Part shown: positions 1 through 7,444 of the stretch, piece by piece
Layout: each line of letters begins with the position of its first letter
Position numbering within the stretch: position 1 is the first letter of the stretch
From: Holophagae bacterium
GTDB taxonomy: Bacteria > Acidobacteriota > Holophagae > Acanthopleuribacterales > Acanthopleuribacteraceae
Length of the DNA stretch: 64,000 nucleotides
Direction of reading: 5' to 3'
Assembly: GCA_030429565.1 (NCBI GenBank)
Contig: JAUIFE010000020.1
Location: 62,001-126,000 of the forward strand
Made by a program: the position numbers and the translations under genes
The notes under the pieces: generated by a model
Database searches by the model: none
Told to the model about the DNA's origin: nothing
Seen by the model: only the letters and a program-made list of their open reading frames with translations

Positions 1-344
1 ACAAAAAAACCGGTGACAGGTAAGGTGAGCGCAGCAGCACCCAAGGCCAAGCTGCGCCCCATTCCCGCATCGGGGTCGGGATTGTGCACCAGGGTCGGGT
101 TAAGCTCGGCAAGCTGAGCGGCGAGGCCGGCTTGCGCCGGCTGTTCCTCCGCGGCAAGAACCACCACCATAGAGACCGGCCTGAGCGCGACCCAAGGCTG
201 CAATGTGGCGCGCAACAAACAGGTATCCCCCCAGGGTAATAGCTGCTTGCAGGCGCCGCCCATACGCCGCGACCGACCTGCGGCGAGAACGATCACCGCG
301 AACGGGATCGTGTCGGCATTGTCGGCCGTGCTAGCACCGCCCAT
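1..344 (-). CDS. MobA/MocA-like nucleotidyltransferase, N-terminal part (runs off the window)
   Basis: This reading frame is open from the left edge to an ATG at 344 and shows the first 114 residues. The hallmark of the NTP-transferase fold is visible at about residues 17-31: VIVLAAGRSRRMGG, followed by CKQLLPWGDTCLL. This is the nucleotide-binding LAAGxSxRMG...K loop of molybdopterin cytidylyl/guanylyltransferases and related sugar-nucleotide enzymes. A later NPDPDAGMGRSLALG stretch matches the family's 'N..w..Gm..Sl..G' segment typical of the MocA (CTP:molybdopterin) branch. Family knowledge would predict transfer of a nucleotide onto molybdopterin, but no other molybdenum genes are visible, so the substrate is open. 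It begins 5 bases after the stop of the ABC-F gene and is probably cotranscribed with it. The SD is poor, so a GTG at the VIVLAAG motif is an alternative start. The C-terminus is missing. Confidence 0.8.
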   Translation of the reverse strand, partial: MGGASTADNADTIPFAVIVLAAGRSRRMGGACKQLLPWGDTCLLRATLQPWVALRPVSMVVVLAAEEQPAQAGLAAQLAELNPTLVHNPDPDAGMGRSLALGAAALTLPVTGFF

Positions 345-349
345 CAGGA

Positions 350-1951
350 CTAGGCGGTCGCTTGTGCGTTGCGTTTTTCCAAAAACTCGTCGTAGGTACC
401 GAGGTGATCTTCAATACCGCCGTCGCTTTTCAGCTCAATCACTCGCGTGGCCACGGTTTGCGTCAACTCGTGGTCGTGCGAGGTGAACATGACACAGCCG
501 TTGAACTTAATCATGCCGTCGTTGAGCGCGGTGATCGATTCCAAGTCGAGGTGGTTGGTGGGTTCGTCAAACATCAGAACGTTGGCGCCGGACATCATCA
601 TGCGCGACAACATACAGCGCACCTTCTCGCCACCGGACAGAACACCGGCCATTTTCAGGCCTTCATCACCGGAGAAAAGCATGCGACCCAGGAAGCCGCG
701 AACAAAGTTAATGTCCTGCTCTTCGGAGTACTGACGCAGCCAATCGACCAAATTGAGGTCGACGTTGAAATACTGATCGTGATCTTTGGGGAAGTAGGCC
801 TGGGTGGTGGTCACGCCCCATTTAAAGTGACCGGTATCGGGCTCGGCTTCGCCGGCCAAAACCTGCATCAAGGCGGTGACGGCCAAACCGTTGTCGGACA
901 CAATCGCCACTTTGTCTTCACGACTTAAGCGGAAGGTAACGTCTTTAAAGAGCACCTCGCCGTCGACGGTGCGACTGAGCCCTTCCACTTCCAAAACCTC
1001 GTTGCCGATCTCGCGGCTTGGTTGAAAGATGATGTAGGGATACTTACGCGAACTGGGCTTGATGTCTTCGAGATTGAGCTTGTCGAGCTGTTTCTTACGC
1101 GCGGTGGCCTGACGGGCCTTAGAAGCATTGGACGAGAAGCGCGCAATGAAGTCTTTAAGCTCTTTAATTTTGTCTTCTTTTTTACGGTTGCGATCCTGGG
1201 TTTGCGCCAGCGCCAATTGCGACGATTTGTACCAGAAGTCGTAGTTCCCCACGAACATCTTCATTTGACTGCGGTCAATGTCGGCAACGTGGGTGCAGAC
1301 TTTGTTGAGAAAGTGACGGTCGTGAGAGACAACCAACACGGTGTTTTCAAAGTCGTAGAGGAAATTTTCCAGCCAGGTGATGGAGGCGACGTCAAGGTGG
1401 TTGGTCGGTTCGTCAAGCAACAGGATATCGGGGTTACCGAACAGCGCTTGCGCCAAAAGCACGCGAACCTTAAAGGAGTCTTCCAGGTCGGCCATTTTTT
1501 TGTCGTGGTCGCGATCGCGGATGCCCAAACCGTTGAGCAATGCGCCGGCCTCAGCTTCGGCTTCGTAACCATTGAGATCGGCAAACTCGCCTTCTAACTC
1601 GCCGGAACGCACACCGTCTTCGTCGGTGAAGTCGGGTTTGGCGTAGAGTTCGTCGCGTTCTTTGCGTACTTCGTAAAGGCGTTTGTGGCCCATAATAACG
1701 GTATCAAGTACCTGAAAGTCATTGTATTCAAAGTGGTTCTGCTTCAGAACCGCCAAACGGGAGCCAGGCGTCTTGTGGACATCACCGGCCTGCGTGGGGA
1801 TCTCGCCGGAAAGCAATTTCATAAACGTGGATTTGCCGGCACCGTTGGCACCAATGATGCCGTAGCAGTTACCCGGCGTAAATTTGATATTGACGTCTTC
1901 AAACAGCACACGGCTGCCGTAACGCAAAGTCAGATCGCTAACACTAATCAC
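350..1951 (-). CDS. ABC-F family ATPase, YbiT-like
   Basis: A 533-residue soluble twin-ATPase of the ABC-F family, whose members act on ribosomes. No membrane domain is present. NBD1 (about 1-240) has an intact Walker A, GANGAGKST at 34-42, and Walker B ILLLDEPTNHLD at 176-187, but its signature motif is degenerate (LEDSFKVR near 156-163 instead of LSGG). A charged linker rich in K/R/D/E follows at 245-300. NBD2 has a degenerate Walker A (SDNGLAVTA at 352-360, no GKS/T) but an intact LSGGE at 438-442 and Walker B MFDEPTNHLD. The two lesions fall in the same composite site, leaving one canonical and one degenerate ATP site. I chose GTG at 1951 over an upstream TTG at 1963 because GAGGG lies 5 bases before it and the protein then begins VISVSDLTLRYG as usual in the family. 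The MobA-like gene follows 5 bases downstream. Confidence 0.93.
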   Translation of the reverse strand: MISVSDLTLRYGSRVLFEDVNIKFTPGNCYGIIGANGAGKSTFMKLLSGEIPTQAGDVHKTPGSRLAVLKQNHFEYNDFQVLDTVIMGHKRLYEVRKERDELYAKPDFTDEDGVRSGELEGEFADLNGYEAEAEAGALLNGLGIRDRDHDKKMADLEDSFKVRVLLAQALFGNPDILLLDEPTNHLDVASITWLENFLYDFENTVLVVSHDRHFLNKVCTHVADIDRSQMKMFVGNYDFWYKSSQLALAQTQDRNRKKEDKIKELKDFIARFSSNASKARQATARKKQLDKLNLEDIKPSSRKYPYIIFQPSREIGNEVLEVEGLSRTVDGEVLFKDVTFRLSREDKVAIVSDNGLAVTALMQVLAGEAEPDTGHFKWGVTTTQAYFPKDHDQYFNVDLNLVDWLRQYSEEQDINFVRGFLGRMLFSGDEGLKMAGVLSGGEKVRCMLSRMMMSGANVLMFDEPTNHLDLESITALNDGMIKFNGCVMFTSHDHELTQTVATRVIELKSDGGIEDHLGTYDEFLEKRNAQATA

Positions 1952-2272
1952 GATGGCCCTCAATGTTGATCAACAGAATTTTGGTTCGGCGCATGGCGGC
2001 AATTAGGAGAAACAAAAGTGAAACTCAAAACGGAGATCATACGGTATGCGCCCGGCGTCGCAGCAACGACGCGTTCTCCTTGCAAACCCTCTATGGTAAC
2101 ACGGACGGAAGTGGACGAGCAATGAGCACAACCGAGGTCTACCCGATCCCGGCGCAACACAACTGAGCCAACGGGTACGAGCGCCCCCAAACGGCAAAAA
2201 TGTGCGATGATGAGCGCGTTCAACACAGCCCGGTTAATCAGTTTAAACCCAAGCAAAAAAAAGGACTTCTTC
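1952..2272. other. Intergenic region between divergent ABC-F and Rid genes
   Basis: About 320 bases separate the divergently transcribed ABC-F gene and the Rid-family gene. Promoters for both directions must lie here, but I see no convincing -35/-10 pair, no riboswitch-like structure and no coding region with a credible start. The only clear signal is the AAGGA Shine-Dalgarno at 2261-2265 for the Rid gene. Confidence 0.5.
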
Positions 2273-2686
2273 ATGACCGCAAGACCTTCTTCACAACGTG
2301 TTTTCAGCGGCTCGCCGTGGGAACAAAAGGTGGGTTATTGCCGGGCGGTCCGCGTCGGCAACAGCATTCATGTGGCGGGCACAACCGCGACGGCCGACGA
2401 CGGTACGGTCCTCGCCAAGGGCGACGCTTACGGCCAAGCCAAAGCGGTGTTCGCCATCATTGCCAAGGCACTCGCCGAATGCGGGGCAAGTTTACAGGAC
2501 GTGGTGCGCACGCGCATGTTCGTCACCCGCATCGAAGATTGGCAGGCGATCGGCCGCGCCCACCAGGAGTGTTTTGCCGAGGTATTTCCCGCGGCAACAA
2601 TGGTCGAAGTCTCACGGCTCATCGATCCCGATCACCTGGTTGAAATTGAAGTCGACGCCGTAATCGACACACCATCCAAACCCTAA
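2273..2686 (+). CDS. Rid (YjgF/YER057c/UK114) family protein lacking the deaminase arginine
   Basis: A 137-residue Rid-superfamily protein. Family features seen: VGNSIHVAGTTA near the N-terminus, the QAKAVFAIIAKALAECGAS helix, VVRTRMFVT, and the C-terminal VEIEVDAVID strand. Canonical RidA hydrolyses reactive enamines/imines made by PLP enzymes and needs an arginine in the motif PARSxVEV. Here the equivalent reads PAATMVEVSRL, so that arginine is alanine. By family knowledge this puts the protein among the non-RidA Rid subgroups, which lack demonstrated imine deaminase activity. The start is ATG 2273, 7 bases after AAGGA; a longer frame upstream has no SD. It lies 13 bases before a PLP-dependent aminotransferase, probably in one operon, which suggests a functional link with that enzyme's substrate or product. 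Confidence 0.88.
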   Translation: MTARPSSQRVFSGSPWEQKVGYCRAVRVGNSIHVAGTTATADDGTVLAKGDAYGQAKAVFAIIAKALAECGASLQDVVRTRMFVTRIEDWQAIGRAHQECFAEVFPAATMVEVSRLIDPDHLVEIEVDAVIDTPSKP

Positions 2687-2699
2687 CAAGGAGCCCGCC

Positions 2700-3866
2700 G
2701 TGACCACGCACCGCGCCACTTATTTCCCAGACCTCAGCTACCGTGGTTACTTCAACCACGCCGCCATCTCACCACTGGCCAAACCGGTCCGCCGCGCCAT
2801 GGAAAACATCATCCAAACCTACGCGGAAAAAGGAATGCACGGCTGGAGCCAAGGCAATCGCCACCGCATGTCGGCGCGCGCGCAGTTGGGTGAACGATTG
2901 GGTTGCGCGGCCGAAGATATCGGCTTGGTGTCCAACACGACGCACGGCATCACGCTGGTGGCCCAAGAATACCCGTGGCAGCCAGGCGACGGCTTGGTGC
3001 TGATCCGCGGCGAATTCCCGGCCAATATTCTCGGCTGGCTTAACGCCGCACGCGACTTTCACTTGGAAGTCTTTTGGCTGTCACTGGAAGATTTAGCCGA
3101 ACAAAACGCGGCGTTTCAACGGGTCATGGCACGTCGGCCCAAGCTACTGGCGGTTTCCTGGGTGCAATACCAAAATGGCTGGACCCAAGACCTCACCGCG
3201 CTGGCGGCATTGCGAGAACGCTACGGCGTGGCGATTTGCTTGGACGCAATCCAAGGCCTGGGCGCCCTCACGCTGGACCTCCAGGCCACACCACTCGACT
3301 TCGTCTGCGGCGGCGCACATAAATGGCTGTTGGCACCGGAGGGTTGCGGGTATTTGTACGTCCACCCCGAACAGCAGCGCCTGATGCAACCGCGCCTCGC
3401 CGGCTGGCTCAGCCAAGAACAACCGGTCGATTTTCTTTTCGAGGGCGCGGGCCATGTGGATTATCGACGCCCCTATCGCAGCGAGCCGAGTCGCTTTGAA
3501 TGGGGCACAATTAGTCCCTACCCATTCGCCGGCCTTGATGCGGCCCTGGCGATGACGGCCGAGGTCGGGGTAGCCACGGTCGCGGCACGCGTCGGCGAAT
3601 TGGCAAACCATGCGCGCAAGCAACTGGCGGAAAAAGAATTCCCGGTTTTAACCGAACATTGCGGTGCCGGCATCGTCAGCTTCCCACTGGCAGCGGCGGC
3701 GCTCAAATCCTGCGTGCGTTGGTGCGACGAGCAGGGTTTTGCGGTGGCTTCCCCAGACGGCCATTTACGCATCGCGCCCCACTTTTACAACGAAAAAGCC
3801 GAAATCGATGCACTCATCGAAAGCCTGTGTGCATGGCGCGCGGCGCAACCGAGCGGGACGGTCTAA
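2700..3866 (+). CDS. Class V aminotransferase-fold PLP enzyme
   Basis: A 388-residue fold-type I PLP enzyme of the class V (cysteine desulfurase / isopenicillin N epimerase-like / kynureninase-like) group. Visible elements: NTTHGI at 79-84 in the cofactor phosphate loop, CLDAIQ at 180-185 whose Asp182 should contact the pyridine nitrogen, and CGGAHKWLLAPEG with Lys208 as the predicted Schiff-base lysine. I see no mobile catalytic cysteine loop, so a sulfur-transfer role is unlikely. The exact reaction (transamination, epimerisation or elimination) cannot be read from sequence. The GTG start at 2700 is preceded by AAGGAG at 2688-2693. It is cotranscribed with the Rid-family gene. A short AT-rich inverted repeat (about 3905-3937) after the stop may be a weak terminator. 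Confidence 0.88.
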   Translation: MTTHRATYFPDLSYRGYFNHAAISPLAKPVRRAMENIIQTYAEKGMHGWSQGNRHRMSARAQLGERLGCAAEDIGLVSNTTHGITLVAQEYPWQPGDGLVLIRGEFPANILGWLNAARDFHLEVFWLSLEDLAEQNAAFQRVMARRPKLLAVSWVQYQNGWTQDLTALAALRERYGVAICLDAIQGLGALTLDLQATPLDFVCGGAHKWLLAPEGCGYLYVHPEQQRLMQPRLAGWLSQEQPVDFLFEGAGHVDYRRPYRSEPSRFEWGTISPYPFAGLDAALAMTAEVGVATVAARVGELANHARKQLAEKEFPVLTEHCGAGIVSFPLAAAALKSCVRWCDEQGFAVASPDGHLRIAPHFYNEKAEIDALIESLCAWRAAQPSGTV

Positions 3867-3998
3867 GCAGCGGGGCGGCCGCCAAAAGCGCGGTAGGTCC
3901 CACAAAAACGAAGGTTTGCCGTGCTTTCTTTCGTTTTCGGGTTGTTTCGTCAGGCCTAACAATAGTAAAACTATGCCGAGCCTTAGCAACAACGACAT

Positions 3999-4071
3999 GC
4001 GGGTGTAGCTCAGTTGGTAGAGCACTAGCTTCCCAAGCTAGGTGTCGCGGGTTCGAATCCCGTCTCCCGCT
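3999..4071 (+). tRNA. tRNA-Gly (anticodon CCC)
   Basis: A full cloverleaf of 73 bases. Acceptor GCGGGTG pairs with CTCCCGC (one T-T mismatch at position 6), D arm GCTC/GAGC, anticodon stem CTAGC/GCTAG with loop TTCCCAA giving anticodon CCC, and T arm GCGGG/CCCGT around TTCGAAT. The discriminator is T73, usual for bacterial tRNA-Gly. The CCA end is not encoded. It reads GGG codons. Confidence 0.95.
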
Positions 4072-4281
4072 TTCACCGCGCCTTCAACCGGCGGCGCGTC
4101 CTACGCCACGCCGCGTCACCACAGGGGATCCCGGTATGGTGCACGTCCGTGCGTGAAAATGACGGTGAACAGGATTCTAACTTTTGCTCATCTCGGTTTT
4201 GGGTTTAAGATAGGGCCCCGTGAGTGATGTATAAAAGCCCGGCAAACCCAAGGGTTCGCTCGGGAAAAACGGGAGCAATGA

Positions 4282-4776
4282 ATGGGCTGGTTGGATAAAC
4301 GCCGCAACGGTAAAAACGAAGCCAGAAGCCAACCCGAAGTGTTCACAAAAGGTCGTGGCGACAGTACGATTGTCGGCCCAAATATTGTGATCGAAGGGAA
4401 GCTGGATTCGAAAGAAGATATCTGGATCGCAGGCCAAATCAAGGGGGAATTGGATTGCGAATCGCGGATCGTTGTCGCAGCAAGCGGCCGTATTCAAGGC
4501 AGCATTAAGTGCCAAAGCATCGCCATCTACGGCGAGGTCGAGGGCAACATTGATGCAGCGGAAGAGATTACGGTAGAAGCCTCGGGGAAATTGATCGGCG
4601 ACATCAAAACGAAGGTCTTCACCAACCAGCCAGGCGGATTCTTTGAGGGTTATTCCCACATGCTCGATGGTAAATCAGTTCAAAATGCTCAAGCCAACGA
4701 GAAAAAAGAGGAAAAGACACCCGACGAACAACCCGCCGGCAAAGAGAACAACAAGAACTCGGGCCGCAAAAAGTAA
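4282..4776 (+). CDS. Bactofilin
   Basis: A 164-residue bactofilin (DUF583), a cytoskeletal protein that polymerises through a right-handed beta-helix without nucleotide. The core at about residues 27-115 shows the regular short-strand/glycine pattern: STIVGPNIVIEGKLDSKE, IAGQIKGELDCESRIVV, SGRIQGSIKC, GEVEGNIDAAEEITVEASG, KLIGDIKTK. It is flanked by a charged N-terminal tail and a disordered, Lys/Glu/Asn-rich C-terminal tail (about 125-164), the usual architecture. No transmembrane segment is present. Bactofilins act in cell shape, polar localisation and peptidoglycan enzyme recruitment. ATG at 4282 follows GGGAG at 4271-4275. It stands between tRNA-Gly and ald with no obvious partner such as an M23 peptidase. 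Confidence 0.95.
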   Translation: MGWLDKRRNGKNEARSQPEVFTKGRGDSTIVGPNIVIEGKLDSKEDIWIAGQIKGELDCESRIVVAASGRIQGSIKCQSIAIYGEVEGNIDAAEEITVEASGKLIGDIKTKVFTNQPGGFFEGYSHMLDGKSVQNAQANEKKEEKTPDEQPAGKENNKNSGRKK

Positions 4777-4855
4777 CGGCGCGGTGTCAGGTCCTAATTG
4801 TTAGGGGTCACTTACCTCTGTTTCCGAGATCGAAAAATCAGGAAGGAAGTACGGC

Positions 4856-5977
4856 ATGATTATTGGTACGCCCAAGGAAATCAAAAATCAAGAATACCGT
4901 GTCGGTTTGATTCCGGCTAATGTCAAAACTTTCGTCAATAAAGGGCACGAAGTACTTATTGAAAAAGACGCAGGTCTGGGTAGCGGTTTCACCAACGAAG
5001 AATACGTGGAAGCCGGTGCAAAGATCGTGGACACGGCGGAAGAGATCTTCGCCAAAGCGGAAATGGTCATTAAGGTGAAAGAGCCGCAAGAAGTGGAGTA
5101 CAAACAACTTCGCGAAGACCAAATCCTGTTCACCTACCTGCACTTGGCGCCGGACCCGGCGCAAACCAAGGGCTTGCTGGACAGCGGTTGTGTGGCGGTC
5201 GCGTACGAAACAATCACCGACAACGAAAACCGTTTGCCACTGCTCAGCCCCATGAGTGAAGTCGCGGGCCGGATGTCAGTCCAAGTCGGCGCGCACTGGT
5301 TGCAGCGCACGAAAGGCGGGCTCGGTCTGTTGCTGGGCGGCGTGCCCGGTGTCGCCCCGGCCGAGGTCATGATCCTCGGCGGCGGGATTGTCGGCCTCAA
5401 CGCAGCCAAAATGGCGGTAGGTCTTGGCGCCCAGGTCACCATCTTCGAGATGTCGGTTGACCGCATGCGCTACCTCGACGATGTGTTCGGCGCCCGTGTC
5501 ACTTGCTTGATGAGTAACGAATACAACATCAGCAAGCACTTGGAGCACACTGACTTGGTCATTGGCGGCGTATTGATTCCCGGCGCCAACGCACCTAAGT
5601 TGATCTCCAAAAAACAAATCGAAAACAACATGAAAGCCGGCTCCGTGATCGTCGACGTCGCGGTTGACCAAGGCGGTTGCATCGAAACAACGCGCCCCAC
5701 CACGCACGACGACCCCACCTTCAAAGTGGGAGAGGTCACGCAGTATTGCGTTGCCAACATGCCGGGTGCGGTACCACGGACATCCACCTTTGCCTTGACC
5801 AACGTGACCTTGCCTTACGCGCTGTTCATCGCCAACAACGGTGTGGTCGACGCCATTCGTCGCAACCACCACCTGCGCAACGGCGTCAACACGTTCCGCG
5901 GCAAGATGACCTACGAAGCGGTCGCCAAAGATCAAAACCTCAAGTACGACGACATCAACGACTTGATTCGCTACTAA
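4856..5977 (+). CDS. ald: Alanine dehydrogenase
   Basis: A 373-residue alanine dehydrogenase, which interconverts L-alanine and pyruvate plus ammonia with NAD(H). It has the normal family length and spans all conserved blocks: MIIGTPKEIKNQEYRVGL at the N-terminus, the substrate region FTYLHLAPDP (catalytic His), the Rossmann motif GGGIVGLNAAKMAVGLGA near residues 173-190, and the conserved tail VANMPGAVPRTSTFALTN. ATG at 4856 follows GGAAGGAAG. The gene appears monocistronic: a strong intrinsic terminator begins 27 bases after the stop. In catabolic use it would feed amino nitrogen and pyruvate, fitting the NAD-linked glutamate dehydrogenase nearby. A small CCTAA/TTAGG hairpin at 4795-4807 lies in the leader but matches no regulatory RNA I recognise. 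Confidence 0.97.
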   Translation: MIIGTPKEIKNQEYRVGLIPANVKTFVNKGHEVLIEKDAGLGSGFTNEEYVEAGAKIVDTAEEIFAKAEMVIKVKEPQEVEYKQLREDQILFTYLHLAPDPAQTKGLLDSGCVAVAYETITDNENRLPLLSPMSEVAGRMSVQVGAHWLQRTKGGLGLLLGGVPGVAPAEVMILGGGIVGLNAAKMAVGLGAQVTIFEMSVDRMRYLDDVFGARVTCLMSNEYNISKHLEHTDLVIGGVLIPGANAPKLISKKQIENNMKAGSVIVDVAVDQGGCIETTRPTTHDDPTFKVGEVTQYCVANMPGAVPRTSTFALTNVTLPYALFIANNGVVDAIRRNHHLRNGVNTFRGKMTYEAVAKDQNLKYDDINDLIRY

Positions 5978-6003
5978 ACGCGGTTTTTAACCCACACAAC
6001 GCA

Positions 6004-6047
6004 GGCGCGAACCGAAACTCCCCCGGGCGTTTCGGTTCGCGCCTTTT
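6004..6047 (+). terminator. Intrinsic terminator after ald
   Basis: A perfect 15-bp stem (GGCGCGAACCGAAAC at 6004-6018 with its complement at 6029-6043), a 10-base loop and TTTT at 6044-6047. It lies 27 bases after the ald stop codon. Confidence 0.92.
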
Positions 6048-6100
6048 CGTGTCACAGGCACGGCGTCGCAGACTGCGTCGACCGTCGTCGAGGGAGAACA

Positions 6101-6922
6101 ATGACTGCTTGGTACCTTTTGGCCGAAACAACGCCTCGTAGCGCGGCCGACAACATGGCGATCGACCAATTCCTGCTGGAACAGCTCGAGCAGGGCCTGC
6201 TCGACCGCCCGATTTTACGAATTTACGGCTGGGCGCAGGCAACCCTGAGCTTGGGCTACCACCAAGAATGGCGCCGCACGGTCGATGAGAAGCAACTGGC
6301 AAGCCAAGGCGTCACACTGGTTCGGCGCTGGACCGGCGGTCGCGCCGTGCTCCACGATCCAGACGAAATCACCTACAGCCTGATCGCGCCAATGCGTGAG
6401 CCCTTCAACAACCGCGTGTCGCACAACTACTGCTTGATTGGCCGGGCGCTAAAACGCTTCACCGACTTGGGCGCAGACGCGAGCGGCACCATGTACCCGG
6501 AAGAACCGGCGCCGGCCAAGGTTAAGTCCATGCGTCATACGCCGTGTTTTGCGTCGATGTCGCGTTCGGAAATCGAACACCAGGGCAAAAAAATGATCGG
6601 CAGCGCACAAAAATTGGGTAAAGGCGCCTTCCTGCAACACGGCAGCATTCCGCTGCACGCCCGCACCGACGTGCTAGCGGCAATCACCGGTTCGGACTTG
6701 CAAATGGATCAGTTAATGACGTCACTTAGCGATCATTACCTGGCGGCAGGTTTGTCGCTGCCGTCACGGACGGCGCTTTGCACACGCCTGACGGAAGCCT
6801 TTGCCGCCGGCTTCGAGGTGACTTTTTTACCATTACCGCTGCCCGATCCCGGCGACCATCCACGCGTTGCCGAAATTCGCAGCCAACGCTTCGACAACGA
6901 GGCGTGGACAAAACGCAAATAA
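6101..6922 (+). CDS. lipM: LipM-type octanoyltransferase / lipoate-protein ligase family
   Basis: A 273-residue member of the biotin/lipoate A/B ligase family. Seen: RRWTGGRAVLH at 75-85 (lipoyl-AMP/octanoyl binding loop), PCFASMSRSEIEHQGKKMIG at 148-167, then SAQKLGKGAFLQHGSI. The cysteine at 149 inside the CFxSxSxxEI context is the position of the acyl-cysteine nucleophile in LipM, the octanoyl-ACP:GcvH transferase known from Bacillus; ligases such as LplA do not use it. The Lys at 171 in GSAQK fits the substrate lysine of the family. The likely role is octanoylation of lipoyl domains for de novo lipoate synthesis; no lipA is next door. ATG at 6101 follows GAGGGAGAA. A lipoate-scavenging ligase role remains possible. 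Confidence 0.85.
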   Translation: MTAWYLLAETTPRSAADNMAIDQFLLEQLEQGLLDRPILRIYGWAQATLSLGYHQEWRRTVDEKQLASQGVTLVRRWTGGRAVLHDPDEITYSLIAPMREPFNNRVSHNYCLIGRALKRFTDLGADASGTMYPEEPAPAKVKSMRHTPCFASMSRSEIEHQGKKMIGSAQKLGKGAFLQHGSIPLHARTDVLAAITGSDLQMDQLMTSLSDHYLAAGLSLPSRTALCTRLTEAFAAGFEVTFLPLPLPDPGDHPRVAEIRSQRFDNEAWTKRK

Positions 6923-7444
6923 TCCGAAAGAACGGGCAAAAAGTTGGGCCGGGGTCATGCGATCAATTGAGGTCGCACCGGGATTTTGTTAATCTTTGGT
7001 TACACTTTCTCACACAAACCCCGGCCCGCCCACCCGTTGTCGCCTCGTTTTGCGTGTTAAAACCCTGGCACGGCTCAGGTTTCAGGTGATTTCCGGCCTT
7101 GTCGCCCATGCCGACACGGCAGCAGACACACCCGCTAAACCTTTCTGTTTCAGCACCTTTTAACCTCAACTCGAAACCTAGCGGTACGTGGAGCGGTCGG
7201 CCCCAACCCAACCTCGCCGACCTCGCCGTCGGCAGCCCCGACCAGCGCGCGTCAACAGTCGTGTAACGCGCCGTAGCACAGCGCACCTTGCGCTTGGCCA
7301 CGCCTACAAAACACCTCGCCGTAACGGAACGGCTCAGGTACAATCAGCGGGGTTCCAAAAGTACCGCAACCGTCACCGGCTCATGGATTTGCCCCGGTCA
7401 CGCTTGCGGGGATCGGCAACAGCCGAGATAACAAGGGGGTTCTT
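6923..7444. other. Intergenic region upstream of glutamate dehydrogenase
   Basis: About 520 bases without a credible gene. GDH transcription should start here, but I see only weak promoter-like matches (for example TTGAGG near 6971 with TAATCT 17 bases later) and no recognisable riboswitch. The GDH SD (AAGGGGG) is at 7433-7439. Confidence 0.4.

Noticed and set aside
4795..4807. Hairpin before ald as a riboswitch or attenuator
   Set aside because: Only 5 bp with a 3-base loop, no T run and no similarity to a known regulatory RNA.
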